Shown here: piece after piece, positions 1 to 7,898 of the stretch
Position numbering within the stretch: position 1 is the first letter of the stretch
Layout: the number at the start of each line of letters is the position of its first letter
Assembly (NCBI GenBank): GCA_024403415.1
Contig: JAKSRY010000022.1
Coordinates: forward strand, 1-38,283
Direction: 5' to 3'
DNA length: 38,283 bases
Source: Lachnospiraceae bacterium
GTDB lineage: Bacteria > Bacillota > Clostridia > Lachnospirales > Lachnospiraceae
The notes under the pieces: generated by a model
What the model saw: the letters and a program-made list of their open reading frames with translations, nothing else
Told to the model about the DNA's origin: nothing
The model's database searches: none
Program-made: the position numbers and the translations under genes

Positions 1-905
1 GCTTCAAGGTTGTAGTAGTATCCATCAGCGTTCTTTCCAACATATGAACCACCGTTAGAGAATACAGCTGCTCTTGTCATAACACCTTCGTTAAGTGTAA
101 GACCATATACATCGATAACACCATCGTTATCTGTATCACGATGAACCTGTTCCATAAGGTTAGCAAATGCATCCCATGTCCATGTTCCGTTAGCCTGCAT
201 CTCATAAATGCTGTTAGGATCGATACCAGCATCTGTTAATACTCTCTTGTTGAAGTATACACCAGTTCTAGGTTCTCCAGGACCAGCGTTCATAGCATAA
301 ATAGCATTTCCCTTTGAGTACATTTCATGAACCTTGTTGCTCTGGAACATAGGCTGAGAGAAATCAAGGCAATCAATTGTAGACAAATCGTACATCAAAC
401 CATTAGCCATACCAGAAGTAATAGCCGGGTCACCACGAAGAACGAAGATGTAGTTGTTGTCATCTCCACCTGTTGTAACGTAGTCTACGAAATCCTGAGG
501 ACATGAACCCCAGTCAGAGATAGCTAATTCCTTAATCTTGAAATTATATGTCTCCTGGATCCAATCTCTCCATTCCTGACGAGCTTCTTCATAATCATTA
601 GTAGGTTCTGCAACCTCACCTGATGACCACCAGTCACGAATAACGATTTCCATACCACCAAGGTCATATGGATTTCCGTTAGCATCTGTTAATACAGTGT
701 AAGGGCTAACTTCTTCTTCTACAACTTCTTCTGTTACTTCTTCAGTAGCTTCTTCTGTAGCAGGAGCAGCTTCTTCTGTCTTAGCTTCTTCTGTAGCAGG
801 TGCTTCTGTAGTAGTTGTTTCGTTACTGCTACAAGCAACAGCACTCATGCAAACAGCTGCAGCTGAAATTGCTGCCAAAACTTTCTTTGCCATAGGCTTT
901 TTCAT
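1..905 (-). CDS. Extracellular solute-binding lipoprotein of a sugar ABC importer (3' end outside window)
   Basis: The frame is open from an ATG at 905 to the window edge, giving the first 301 residues. The start follows an AGGAGG Shine-Dalgarno at 914-919. A basic N-terminus and hydrophobic stretch end in a lipobox-like A-V-A-C with Cys25 as the likely lipidated residue. A low-complexity Thr/Glu/Ala linker covers residues 30-66 and probably spaces the binding domain from the membrane. The remainder resembles family 1 (MalE-type) binding proteins, with the usual pattern of motifs such as GPGEPRTGVYFNK and NGTWTWDAF. An EF-hand-like loop with Asp256, Asp258, Asp260, Gly261 and Asp264 probably binds calcium. 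The gene lies 149 bp downstream of permease pair 2 and has its own promoter, as expected for a binding protein needed in excess. The substrate is inferred from context to be a xylan-derived oligosaccharide; the sequence does not show it. Confidence 0.9.
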   Translation of the reverse strand, partial: MKKPMAKKVLAAISAAAVCMSAVACSSNETTTTEAPATEEAKTEEAAPATEEATEEVTEEVVEEEVSPYTVLTDANGNPYDLGGMEIVIRDWWSSGEVAEPTNDYEEARQEWRDWIQETYNFKIKELAISDWGSCPQDFVDYVTTGGDDNNYIFVLRGDPAITSGMANGLMYDLSTIDCLDFSQPMFQSNKVHEMYSKGNAIYAMNAGPGEPRTGVYFNKRVLTDAGIDPNSIYEMQANGTWTWDAFANLMEQVHRDTDNDGVIDVYGLTLNEGVMTRAAVFSNGGSYVGKNADGYYYNLE

Positions 906-927
906 TAATTTTTCCTCCTTAATATAT

Positions 928-950
928 TTAACGAACACTATGCTCGTTAA
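928..950. repeat. Inverted repeat in the leader of the solute-binding gene
   Basis: TTAACGA at 928-934 and TCGTTAA at 944-950 form a perfect 7-bp dyad with a 9-nt centre. It lies between the predicted transcription start (near 955) and the AGGAGG ribosome-binding site. It could be an operator for a dimeric repressor or a leader hairpin. The dyad is seen; the role is inferred. Confidence 0.5.
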
Positions 951-961
951 CCACAATATGA

Positions 962-970
962 ATTATATCA
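962..970 (-). promoter_or_regulatory. Extended -10 promoter for the solute-binding lipoprotein gene
   Basis: On the minus strand the sequence reads TGATATAAT, a perfect TATAAT hexamer (962-967) with the TGn extension. The -35 position is poor, as is usual for extended -10 promoters, and falls within the stem-loop at 972-1017. Transcription should start near 955, giving a leader of about 50 nt. This would let the binding protein be made in excess over its permeases. Confidence 0.65.
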
Positions 971-971
971 G

Positions 972-1017
972 AACTTTTGAATAAAATCTATAAAAATTTT
1001 AATTTTATTCAAAAGTT
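972..1017. repeat. Perfect 15-bp AT-rich inverted repeat between permease and binding-protein genes
   Basis: AACTTTTGAATAAAA at 972-986 is the exact reverse complement of 1003-1017, separated by 16 nt. It starts 37 nt downstream of the stop codon of the permease gene and overlaps the -35 zone of the promoter at 962-970. In the permease transcript it could fold and stabilise or end the message. As DNA it could be an operator. No run of T follows the stem on the minus strand, so a simple intrinsic terminator is less likely. Confidence 0.6.
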
Positions 1018-1054
1018 GTTAACATTTTGTTCATATTCTATTCTGTTACGATAT

Positions 1055-2065
1055 TTACATCTTAATACCGGAACTTGAAATACTCTCAACGAATGCTCTC
1101 TGCGCAAACAAATACAAGATAATCAGCGGAACAACAATCATCAAAGTACCTGTAGCAAGTATACAGTTGGAATAAGCAACCGAAATTGTTGTCTTAACTC
1201 CCAATTCACGCTGAATGTATGCACCCAACGAATCTACGATTCTTGAAAGACCTGTTCCCAATAACTTTGTTGTTCCAAGGAACATCTTTGAATAGAATCC
1301 ATCAGTCCACTGCCATACAAATGCAAAAAGGAAACATGAAGTTAAAATAGGCATTGCTTCAGGAAGCATAATTCTAAAGAATGTCTTCAAGGTTCCGCAA
1401 CCATCAACATAAGCAGCTTCTTCCAAATCGCCAGGGATATTTCTAAAGAACTGTCGAATCATATAAATGTACAATCCATTCTTCAATCCCATACAGCCTG
1501 CACTCATCAGATAATATGGAAGAACCGAACCTCTAAGATTTATTGGTTCTCCATTAATCAAACTGAATATTCCAAATATATCAAAGAACTTAAAGTGCAA
1601 ATGAAGTGAGGTTGCAATTGTCTGTGGTGGAATCAAAATTACCAAAATTACACAGGCAAACCAGAAATTTTTAAGTGGAAACTTAAATCTTGCAAATCCA
1701 TATCCTACCAGTGTACACATCATAATCTGTAAAAGAGCAATTGATAATGATATTAAAAATGTATTCCTAATTGATACCGAATAATCCATCAATTCTGCTG
1801 ACAACTTATAATTCTCAGTAGTAAAATGCTCCGGAATGGATACTACTATCGGATTATACAAATCCTGTTCAGTCATGAAGGAAATAGAAATCTTATTCAA
1901 AATAGGCTGTAAGATCAGGAAACACAATCCAAAAAGAAGAATAAATCTGCAAATGCTAACAGCAATCGATGTTGCTTTCTTCTTTAATAAATACCCGCCG
2001 GACTTTCTGTTTCTCTCCCAGAAGGTACCGTTTGAATTAACCATTTTCTTTTTAGTTTTAATCAT
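1055..2065 (-). CDS. Carbohydrate ABC importer permease 2, MalG/UgpE type
   Basis: This 336-residue inner-membrane subunit belongs to the CUT1 sugar importer family. A basic N-terminus is followed by about six hydrophobic segments, the first near residues 32-54. The cytoplasmic EAA loop that docks on the ATPase is clear: it begins EAAYVDGCG, followed by TLKTFFRIMLPEAMPIL. The C-terminus (SISSSGIKM) is typical of MalG-like subunits. The gene overlaps the upstream MalF-like gene by 8 bp, showing translational coupling and a heterodimeric pore. The start at 2065 sits behind AGAGG with a rather long spacer; an alternative start at codon 8 has no better site. No ATPase is encoded nearby, so energy must come from a shared subunit elsewhere. 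The substrate is unknown but probably an oligosaccharide from xylan or its side chains. Confidence 0.93.
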   Translation of the reverse strand: MIKTKKKMVNSNGTFWERNRKSGGYLLKKKATSIAVSICRFILLFGLCFLILQPILNKISISFMTEQDLYNPIVVSIPEHFTTENYKLSAELMDYSVSIRNTFLISLSIALLQIMMCTLVGYGFARFKFPLKNFWFACVILVILIPPQTIATSLHLHFKFFDIFGIFSLINGEPINLRGSVLPYYLMSAGCMGLKNGLYIYMIRQFFRNIPGDLEEAAYVDGCGTLKTFFRIMLPEAMPILTSCFLFAFVWQWTDGFYSKMFLGTTKLLGTGLSRIVDSLGAYIQRELGVKTTISVAYSNCILATGTLMIVVPLIILYLFAQRAFVESISSSGIKM

Positions 2066-2972
2066 AATAATATACCCTCTTCGAAATAAATAGTGACGTT
2101 ATACCAATAAATACCAATATCAGCAAGAAATATATCCAGCTCATTGCCGATGCAAAACCATAATCAAGATTATCAATCATTACTTTCTGAATCTTCTTAA
2201 TTACTTCATTATCTGATCTCATACTGAAATCGATAACGGTATAAATCCAGTTAACAAGGAATAATGAACTGATCATAGGGAATGTTATCTTCCACAAACT
2301 TTCCCACTTAGTACATCCTTCAATATCTGCTGCTTCGTACATACTTGAACTTATTGTCTGCAAACCTGAAAGGAAAATAATAATCTGAATTCCTGAAGCC
2401 AAAGCAACATCATATATATGATCAATAATTTCAAACAATGTATCAAAAGCTCTTACACCAACTCCCGAAGTTCGAAGAACATCCTCCAAGGCTCCCGTTA
2501 TACTTATGTTTGATGTTGTATCCTCAATTGTCTGAGCAAGTTGAGCCATCAACTGGTTATTTGATTCAAGACCAAGAATAACACCTGATGAAAGAATAAC
2601 CGGCAAGAAGAACACAGCTCTTACTAACGCCCTTCCACGGAATTTTTGATTCAGGATTAACGCCATGAAAAAGCTGAATACTATAATAGCTATAGTGTAA
2701 GCCATCATTCGTCCCATTTCCTCAACCAGCAATCTTGAATACTCCGGATCAACTGTAAAAGCGTTTTTGTAGTTATCCAAACCTATCGGAGTACTTGTAA
2801 ACTCCCCGGAACCTAATGTAACTGTACAAAAACTCATCCAAAGAGATTGGAAAAATGGCTTCACCATAAATACTAAAAAGCCGATTATAAATGGTGCGAT
2901 AAACAGATAACCCGATATCGCCTTTCTTTTTTGAAGGCCGGCAAGTTTGTTTTTAGGCATCTTCATCTTCAT
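2058..2972 (-). CDS. Sugar ABC importer permease 2, MalF/UgpA type
   Basis: This 304-residue permease is the partner of the MalG-like subunit encoded at 1055-2065. The basic start is followed by a first membrane segment (GYLFIAPFIIGFLVF) at about residues 21-37, with further segments to the C-terminus. The EAA loop reads EAADIEGCTKWESLWKITFP, the conserved contact with the ATPase. An Asn/Gln-rich periplasmic stretch of roughly residues 130-180 is longer than in minimal permeases. The start at 2972 follows GGAGAG with a long spacer; methionines at codons 3 and 5 are possible alternatives. The 49-bp gap from the DUF5696-type gene carries a small hairpin. It is clearly the second importer of the locus because a separate pair lies at 7899-9747. 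Confidence 0.92.
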   Translation of the reverse strand: MKMKMPKNKLAGLQKRKAISGYLFIAPFIIGFLVFMVKPFFQSLWMSFCTVTLGSGEFTSTPIGLDNYKNAFTVDPEYSRLLVEEMGRMMAYTIAIIVFSFFMALILNQKFRGRALVRAVFFLPVILSSGVILGLESNNQLMAQLAQTIEDTTSNISITGALEDVLRTSGVGVRAFDTLFEIIDHIYDVALASGIQIIIFLSGLQTISSSMYEAADIEGCTKWESLWKITFPMISSLFLVNWIYTVIDFSMRSDNEVIKKIQKVMIDNLDYGFASAMSWIYFLLILVFIGITSLFISKRVYYYD

Positions 2973-2991
2973 TGGTACTTACTCTCCTTAA

Positions 2992-3006
2992 TGCCAAAAT
3001 CTGGCA
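2992..3006. repeat. Small intercistronic hairpin
   Basis: TGCCA at 2992-2996 pairs with TGGCA at 3002-3006 around a 5-nt loop, in the gap between the DUF5696-type gene and permease pair 2. It lies just upstream of the Shine-Dalgarno of the MalF-like gene. It may influence processing or decay of the message; this is inferred from position only. Confidence 0.35.
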
Positions 3007-3021
3007 AATAATATATTGATA

Positions 3022-5631
3022 TTACTTAACAACTAAATAATCTCTTGCTGGAACTGTTACACCATCGGCAGTTTCATCACTGTAACCATAGTTAACATAT
3101 ACCTTTGTTCCATCTGCATACACTGTACATGAAAGTGTTGGTGTTAAATTATCATGACCTGTCATTTCCTGATTAAATGTATGTCCAAGTTCATTATTAT
3201 ATCTTGTACATATTTCTACCATTCTGTCATGCCATGAATCAAAATTCGATCCATAATATTCGGTATAATATGTGTTCTGAAGAACGAATGCTGTTTCTTT
3301 CATAAGACTGAACTGAAGTCCTGCACCATACTCTGCAGAATAAAGAATTTCTTCTTCAGGATTACCACATATATTAATCGGATTACCTGTGTAATCTATA
3401 TATCCATGAATTGCTAACTGGAAGAATGGAACACACTCATCAATAATAGTATATTCGCTACCTCTCAAATCCATATTGGTTACAATATCAGAATAAGGAA
3501 CCGCATAATCATTACCCATATTAATCATGAGCTTCAAGCCCTTATCATCCATTGCCTTGAACTTATCTTTTTGAAGTTCAAGCACTGATTGTCTTGAATG
3601 GAAATCATCAAGGTAATAATCGGCTGCCAAATCTTCTCCGATATCCTCAAATGAAACACCCTGTGCACCGAAATCCTGAGCTGCTTCAAGAAGATTATCA
3701 ACCATTTCCATAGCCTTATTGGTATGTAACAAATAATATGGCTTAAAATGCTCTCTTGCCGCATATGTTACATGGCTGTATCTGTACAATTCTGCTCTTT
3801 CTTTTGATATCAGTTTAGCTGCATCTGTAAATGAGAAGAAACCATCAAAAATATCACTCTCATATGCATACATTGTTACACCATTAAGATACAGATTAAC
3901 GCCTAACTCTTTTGCTTTTGCGGTCAAATCTCTGAGATCACTCTTTGATCCTAAGTCAGAAATTGTCTTTACATGCTCAAGCACTCTCTGGTTAACACCC
4001 TTATTACACCATCCGACAAACTTAACTGAAAGGTTTTTAATTCCATCCTCTGTCAATATTTGAATAATATCTCCGGCCTCTTCATAAGATGTAAGTTTTA
4101 AAGGTCTGGAAACAGGAACACCTACGATCTGCTTAACCTTTTCAGCTGCTCCAACAATTTCAACTGCAACAGGAGCATTGGTGTCTTCATTCAGTGAAAG
4201 ATAACTTCCATACTGTTCCTTCAGATATGACTCATAATCCTTAGCCATATCTACATAATCTCCGGATGAAACAAATCTGAATTTCTGACTAATGTCTTCA
4301 TCAGGTAATTCCTGAATGAACTTAAATACATCAGAGTTTGCAATCTCACCTACATCATACTGTTCTCTTTCACAAATACTGTAAATTGCATTTACATAGT
4401 TATAACTATTGGTTTTTCCTGCAATATCTGCCTGGATGGATGCATACGAACTGCCGTCCTCAAGAATACAAATGAATGAATCATCCTGATTTGCAACGCC
4501 ATACACACCGTAATATGCTCTGGTATTATGTACTACTGCATCTCTTGTAAGGCACATATCCCATCCATACACATTGGTATAATAGTTACTCTGTGATACT
4601 TTACCATTATTAAAGTTAATAACCGAACCACCACCTTCAGGTACAAACAGATAACCTTCATCAGTTGGTCCGCCACATCCAAAATACGGAAGAAGGGTCA
4701 ATGTATAAACAGGGAACTCTTTCTTATATTCAATACTCTTCATTGGAACATTAACTTTAAGTCCATCTTCTTCAAGAGTATATTCTACGTCAACATTAAA
4801 TACCGGCTTATCATTCGAACTTTCAGACAAATCAAGTTCTTTATCTTTTGCATAATCTTCTAATGTATATCCTGCTTCAGCAAATATACCTTCAAACTTA
4901 TTTCTGACATTATCCTTAGCATTATCTCTCAGAATATAGATTATCTCATCTGCAAGAATAGGATACTTCTCAAGAAGTTCATCTTTATTATTTCTGTCCT
5001 TCTTCTTTAAGTTATTGATATCTTTCTTTTCATAATACTGCTTAATGCTGGTTGCATCTTTGTCAGACATATTTGCAATCCACTTATCAAAATCAGTCTT
5101 CTTACAAACGGTGGGAATAATAAATTCCTTCTGAACTTCACCAAGAGAATAACTTACCGTAACAGTATTTCCTTCTGTCTTGATATCATAAATTCCGTTC
5201 ATAACACTATATGCATAGCTGTTATATGTTGTTTCCAAACCGGTTTCTGTCATATAAGACATAAGAAGTGTTGACTGGAGTCTGTTCTTCTCATCCTGAA
5301 GTGCAAGTGAATCTGATGCACCGCCAGCCGGATTCGAATACCAGATTTTTCCTGTTTCTTTAACTTCAACATTAAACTGTGTTGTCATTGGATCCATGGT
5401 AAACTTAAATTTATCATTCTCAACAACAATCGGTTTTTCATCCCCCATATACTTTTCGACTGCTATTATCTCCTGTTCTTCCTCAGCATTCTGATAATTA
5501 AAAACAACCAAAACTCCTATTACAATAATCAGTGTAAGGATAACCGGAAAAATTAAGCTCTTCAAAAATTTTATTCTGTTATTTCTTTTCTCAACCTGTC
5601 TTTCGGTTAATTTGTTCTTCTCTTTACTCAT
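3022..5631 (-). CDS. Large membrane-anchored DUF5696-type protein, glycosidase-like architecture
   Basis: This 869-residue protein has a basic N-terminus and one membrane segment at about residues 25-46, so the bulk should lie outside the cell. Residues 60-480 look beta-rich (with a Lys-rich helical insert at about 180-265), followed by an alternating alpha/beta region at about 510-790, then a beta C-terminus. The alpha/beta part has features of a TIM-barrel glycosidase: NLSVKFVGWCNKG (534-546), LGVNLYLNGVTMYAY (576-590), GVSFEDIGEDLAADY (658-672) and DECVPFFQLAIHGY (731-744). Glu662, Asp663, Glu666, Asp667 and Asp731 are candidate catalytic acids. I recognise the family as DUF5696, often found beside CUT1 sugar transporters, but no activity is known to me. 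The start at 5631 follows GGAG at 5 nt. It sits between a YIP1-family gene and permease pair 2. That it is an enzyme is an inference from fold-like motifs. Confidence 0.8.
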   Translation of the reverse strand: MSKEKNKLTERQVEKRNNRIKFLKSLIFPVILTLIIVIGVLVVFNYQNAEEEQEIIAVEKYMGDEKPIVVENDKFKFTMDPMTTQFNVEVKETGKIWYSNPAGGASDSLALQDEKNRLQSTLLMSYMTETGLETTYNSYAYSVMNGIYDIKTEGNTVTVSYSLGEVQKEFIIPTVCKKTDFDKWIANMSDKDATSIKQYYEKKDINNLKKKDRNNKDELLEKYPILADEIIYILRDNAKDNVRNKFEGIFAEAGYTLEDYAKDKELDLSESSNDKPVFNVDVEYTLEEDGLKVNVPMKSIEYKKEFPVYTLTLLPYFGCGGPTDEGYLFVPEGGGSVINFNNGKVSQSNYYTNVYGWDMCLTRDAVVHNTRAYYGVYGVANQDDSFICILEDGSSYASIQADIAGKTNSYNYVNAIYSICEREQYDVGEIANSDVFKFIQELPDEDISQKFRFVSSGDYVDMAKDYESYLKEQYGSYLSLNEDTNAPVAVEIVGAAEKVKQIVGVPVSRPLKLTSYEEAGDIIQILTEDGIKNLSVKFVGWCNKGVNQRVLEHVKTISDLGSKSDLRDLTAKAKELGVNLYLNGVTMYAYESDIFDGFFSFTDAAKLISKERAELYRYSHVTYAAREHFKPYYLLHTNKAMEMVDNLLEAAQDFGAQGVSFEDIGEDLAADYYLDDFHSRQSVLELQKDKFKAMDDKGLKLMINMGNDYAVPYSDIVTNMDLRGSEYTIIDECVPFFQLAIHGYIDYTGNPINICGNPEEEILYSAEYGAGLQFSLMKETAFVLQNTYYTEYYGSNFDSWHDRMVEICTRYNNELGHTFNQEMTGHDNLTPTLSCTVYADGTKVYVNYGYSDETADGVTVPARDYLVVK

Positions 5632-5649
5632 TGTAGCTCCTAAACAATA

Positions 5650-5670
5650 AATTCATGAAGTATATGAATT
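5650..5670. repeat. Intercistronic hairpin upstream of the DUF5696-type gene
   Basis: AATTCAT at 5650-5656 pairs perfectly with ATGAATT at 5664-5670 around a 7-nt loop. It lies in the 58-bp gap upstream of the DUF5696-type gene, just before its Shine-Dalgarno. It may affect message stability or translation; no terminator T-run follows. Confidence 0.4.
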
Positions 5671-5689
5671 CGACTATCAACAACTGTCA

Positions 5690-6346
5690 TCACAATCGGA
5701 AAAGCAGTTCTCGACCTAATGAAATGAAATATGCAACACCCTGTGAAATCATTCCAAAGAATATCATCAGAATAAAAACCATTACCAAAATTGCAAATAA
5801 TGTCGCAACCGTAAACAATATATTCTTTCCACCTGAATATTCATGAATCTGACCCATCGCAACTATAATAAGAATTGCTGCATATATCAGTGAAATAACA
5901 TCAAGCATTCCGTATATTGCCGACTCTTCAACTGTCAGGAAATTACTTACAAACATAATTGGAATCTGAATCAATGGATACGGAACCAATCCATAACAGG
6001 TGGCCATATAAACCTGACCCAGTCGCCCTTTTCCATCAAACAACGTTGTCAGTGCCCAGTTACCAATTACAAACAATAACAACGGGAATAATACACTTAA
6101 TATATACGTAATAATATTTAACTCTTCCCAGTTAACTATCAATACAACGAAACCGGTGTACTTTAGTTTAATTACTCTTGTCAACAACGTAAGTATTAAT
6201 ATCGTATTTGCGGCAGCCATAGTGCCACGTTTTTCATGGGTTAAATCCCAATAACCATCCATTGGATGAGTCATACAATATAAAGCAAATTTTAATGACT
6301 TAAGGTATCTTACCCAAGTTTCTTTTTTTCTTAAGGAAGCAAACAT
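5690..6346 (-). CDS. YIP1-family polytopic membrane protein
   Basis: This is a 218-residue integral membrane protein. The N-terminal cytoplasmic stretch contains HPMDGYWDLTHEKRGTMAA (about residues 32-50), matching the conserved entry motif of bacterial YIP1-family proteins. It is followed by about five or six hydrophobic helices, including LLLFVIGNWALTTLF, LVPYPLIQIPIMFVSNFL and FTVATLFAILVMVFILMIFF. No catalytic motif is visible and the molecular role of bacterial YIP1 proteins is not established. I chose the ATG at 6346, which has GGAG seven bases upstream, over an in-frame TTG two codons earlier that would sit directly on the Shine-Dalgarno. The gene lies 22 bp after the NHL-propeller gene and before the DUF5696-type gene. 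This suggests the three products form one membrane assembly serving the two importers, which is inference. Confidence 0.8.
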   Translation of the reverse strand: MFASLRKKETWVRYLKSLKFALYCMTHPMDGYWDLTHEKRGTMAAANTILILTLLTRVIKLKYTGFVVLIVNWEELNIITYILSVLFPLLLFVIGNWALTTLFDGKGRLGQVYMATCYGLVPYPLIQIPIMFVSNFLTVEESAIYGMLDVISLIYAAILIIVAMGQIHEYSGGKNILFTVATLFAILVMVFILMIFFGMISQGVAYFISLGRELLFRL

Positions 6347-6368
6347 ACTCAAACTCCGTTTAGTTTAA

Positions 6369-7880
6369 TTACTTTGACAAATCTATCTTTTCACGTTCTG
6401 CAAGTGCTATTTCCATCTTGATATGCTTAATTCGTCCAATCACAAGAGGAACAATTATAACAACAGCAAGAATTGCAATTATGATTCCGATATGGTCTTC
6501 AACATACTGCTTACGATACTGCTTATAAGCTTTTGAATAATTCTCATCATCATATTTTACTTCGAAATATTTCATAGCTTCTTCAAATCTACGCTGTCTT
6601 AAGAGTGAACGACCAATACCTATATAAGCAAGATCATAGTTACCATTCTGACTCATAACTGATTCCCAGGATTTTCCTGAAGCCTCATAATCACCTGCAT
6701 CAAACTGCTCAATTGCGTTATAAACAGTCCGTCCAAACTCTGTTGGTATAAACATTGTCAATGAACAATCAAGACTATCAAGAACAAATAAATCATGACC
6801 TATATGTTCTATCGCTGCAGGACGTCTGAAGTAACCATCCATATTTCCGTTACCGCCGAAGGTGAAAACCATATGTCCCTGATCGTCATATGCGAACAAA
6901 CGACCTCTGTTATTGTCAAGACAAACATATACATCGTTTTCCATAACAGTAACATCAACGAATACTGAAGGACCTTCATGTCCACCACCGTTACCCCAAT
7001 AGAGGTCACCTACAGGATACCAGTCACCATTCTTAACAAGAATGTTATTACCCATAAGGTTAAGTTTTCTTACAGCATCAGCAGTACCATTATCAAGAGC
7101 TTCCTCATCAGCTCCACTGATTACGCCATATATAAATCCTTCATAATCCATATATATGTTACTGTACTCAGTAGGAACGAAAGATTCCATCTTTTCTAAC
7201 TGTTCCTGTGTTGCAAGCTTCTTCCAAATATAATCTGTCCAGTCGTAGGTAACAGGTGTAGCTCCTACAAATCCGGAAAAAGTTCCATCACTTTCGTATT
7301 TTACAAGACCTTTATTAATTCCTGTAGCAATACAATAGACTCTTTCCGCACTGTCAATAACCATCTTTGTCGGCTGGAACTCAAGTTTTTCATCCAGCGT
7401 GTTATCAACAGGTTTTACGAATTCCATCATATAATTTAAGTTCGAATCAAGTTTGAGAATTCGTCCATTACCATTATCACAGATAAAATAGTTACCATCT
7501 TCAGAGATTGCAAAGTCTGTCGGTGATTTAAATGTATTTATATCCGCCCCCTGGAACGAATCAATAATCCTTGTCACTTCAAGTTTCTCAAGTGAAGATC
7601 TCTCAAGCTCAATGATTCTGTTATTTCCTGTATCACATATGTAAATCAGATTTCCATATGCAAAAAGTCCTGAAGGATTATTAAGTTTAACATCCAGATT
7701 CAAGTCAGTTGATGTAAAAACTCTGCAAACCGAATACAAATCCGGACTTTCCTGAACTTCTCCCCAGTAATCATAGTTATATGTATAATTACTTTCTTTT
7801 GTAAAAGCAGTGAGCGGTGCAACAACTGTTAAGATAACCGCAAATACCGCAGCACTGATCCTCGAAAAAATCTTTTTCAT
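6369..7880 (-). CDS. Secreted, membrane-anchored NHL-repeat propeller protein with helical-repeat C-terminus
   Basis: This 503-residue protein starts with a signal sequence (hydrophobic residues 9-26, ending near an A-F-T site). Residues 45-380 carry NHL-type beta-propeller blades, for example GNLIYICDTGNNRIIEL (76-92) and DGNYFICDNGNGRILKLD (128-145), with a likely further blade ending at FVLDSLDCSLTMF. Residues 385-457 form TPR-like helical pairs (YNAIEQFDAGDYEASGKSWE; LAYIGIGRSLLRQRRFEEA). A C-terminal membrane helix at about 464-482 is followed by a short Lys-rich cytoplasmic tail. The propeller should therefore sit outside the membrane, probably binding protein or glycan; no enzymatic residues are recognised. 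The start has GAGG eight bases upstream. It lies 18 bp after permease pair 1 and 22 bp before the YIP1-family gene. Function is unknown. Confidence 0.85.
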   Translation of the reverse strand: MKKIFSRISAAVFAVILTVVAPLTAFTKESNYTYNYDYWGEVQESPDLYSVCRVFTSTDLNLDVKLNNPSGLFAYGNLIYICDTGNNRIIELERSSLEKLEVTRIIDSFQGADINTFKSPTDFAISEDGNYFICDNGNGRILKLDSNLNYMMEFVKPVDNTLDEKLEFQPTKMVIDSAERVYCIATGINKGLVKYESDGTFSGFVGATPVTYDWTDYIWKKLATQEQLEKMESFVPTEYSNIYMDYEGFIYGVISGADEEALDNGTADAVRKLNLMGNNILVKNGDWYPVGDLYWGNGGGHEGPSVFVDVTVMENDVYVCLDNNRGRLFAYDDQGHMVFTFGGNGNMDGYFRRPAAIEHIGHDLFVLDSLDCSLTMFIPTEFGRTVYNAIEQFDAGDYEASGKSWESVMSQNGNYDLAYIGIGRSLLRQRRFEEAMKYFEVKYDDENYSKAYKQYRKQYVEDHIGIIIAILAVVIIVPLVIGRIKHIKMEIALAEREKIDLSK

Positions 7881-7898
7881 ACTTTCGACCTCTTAGAA

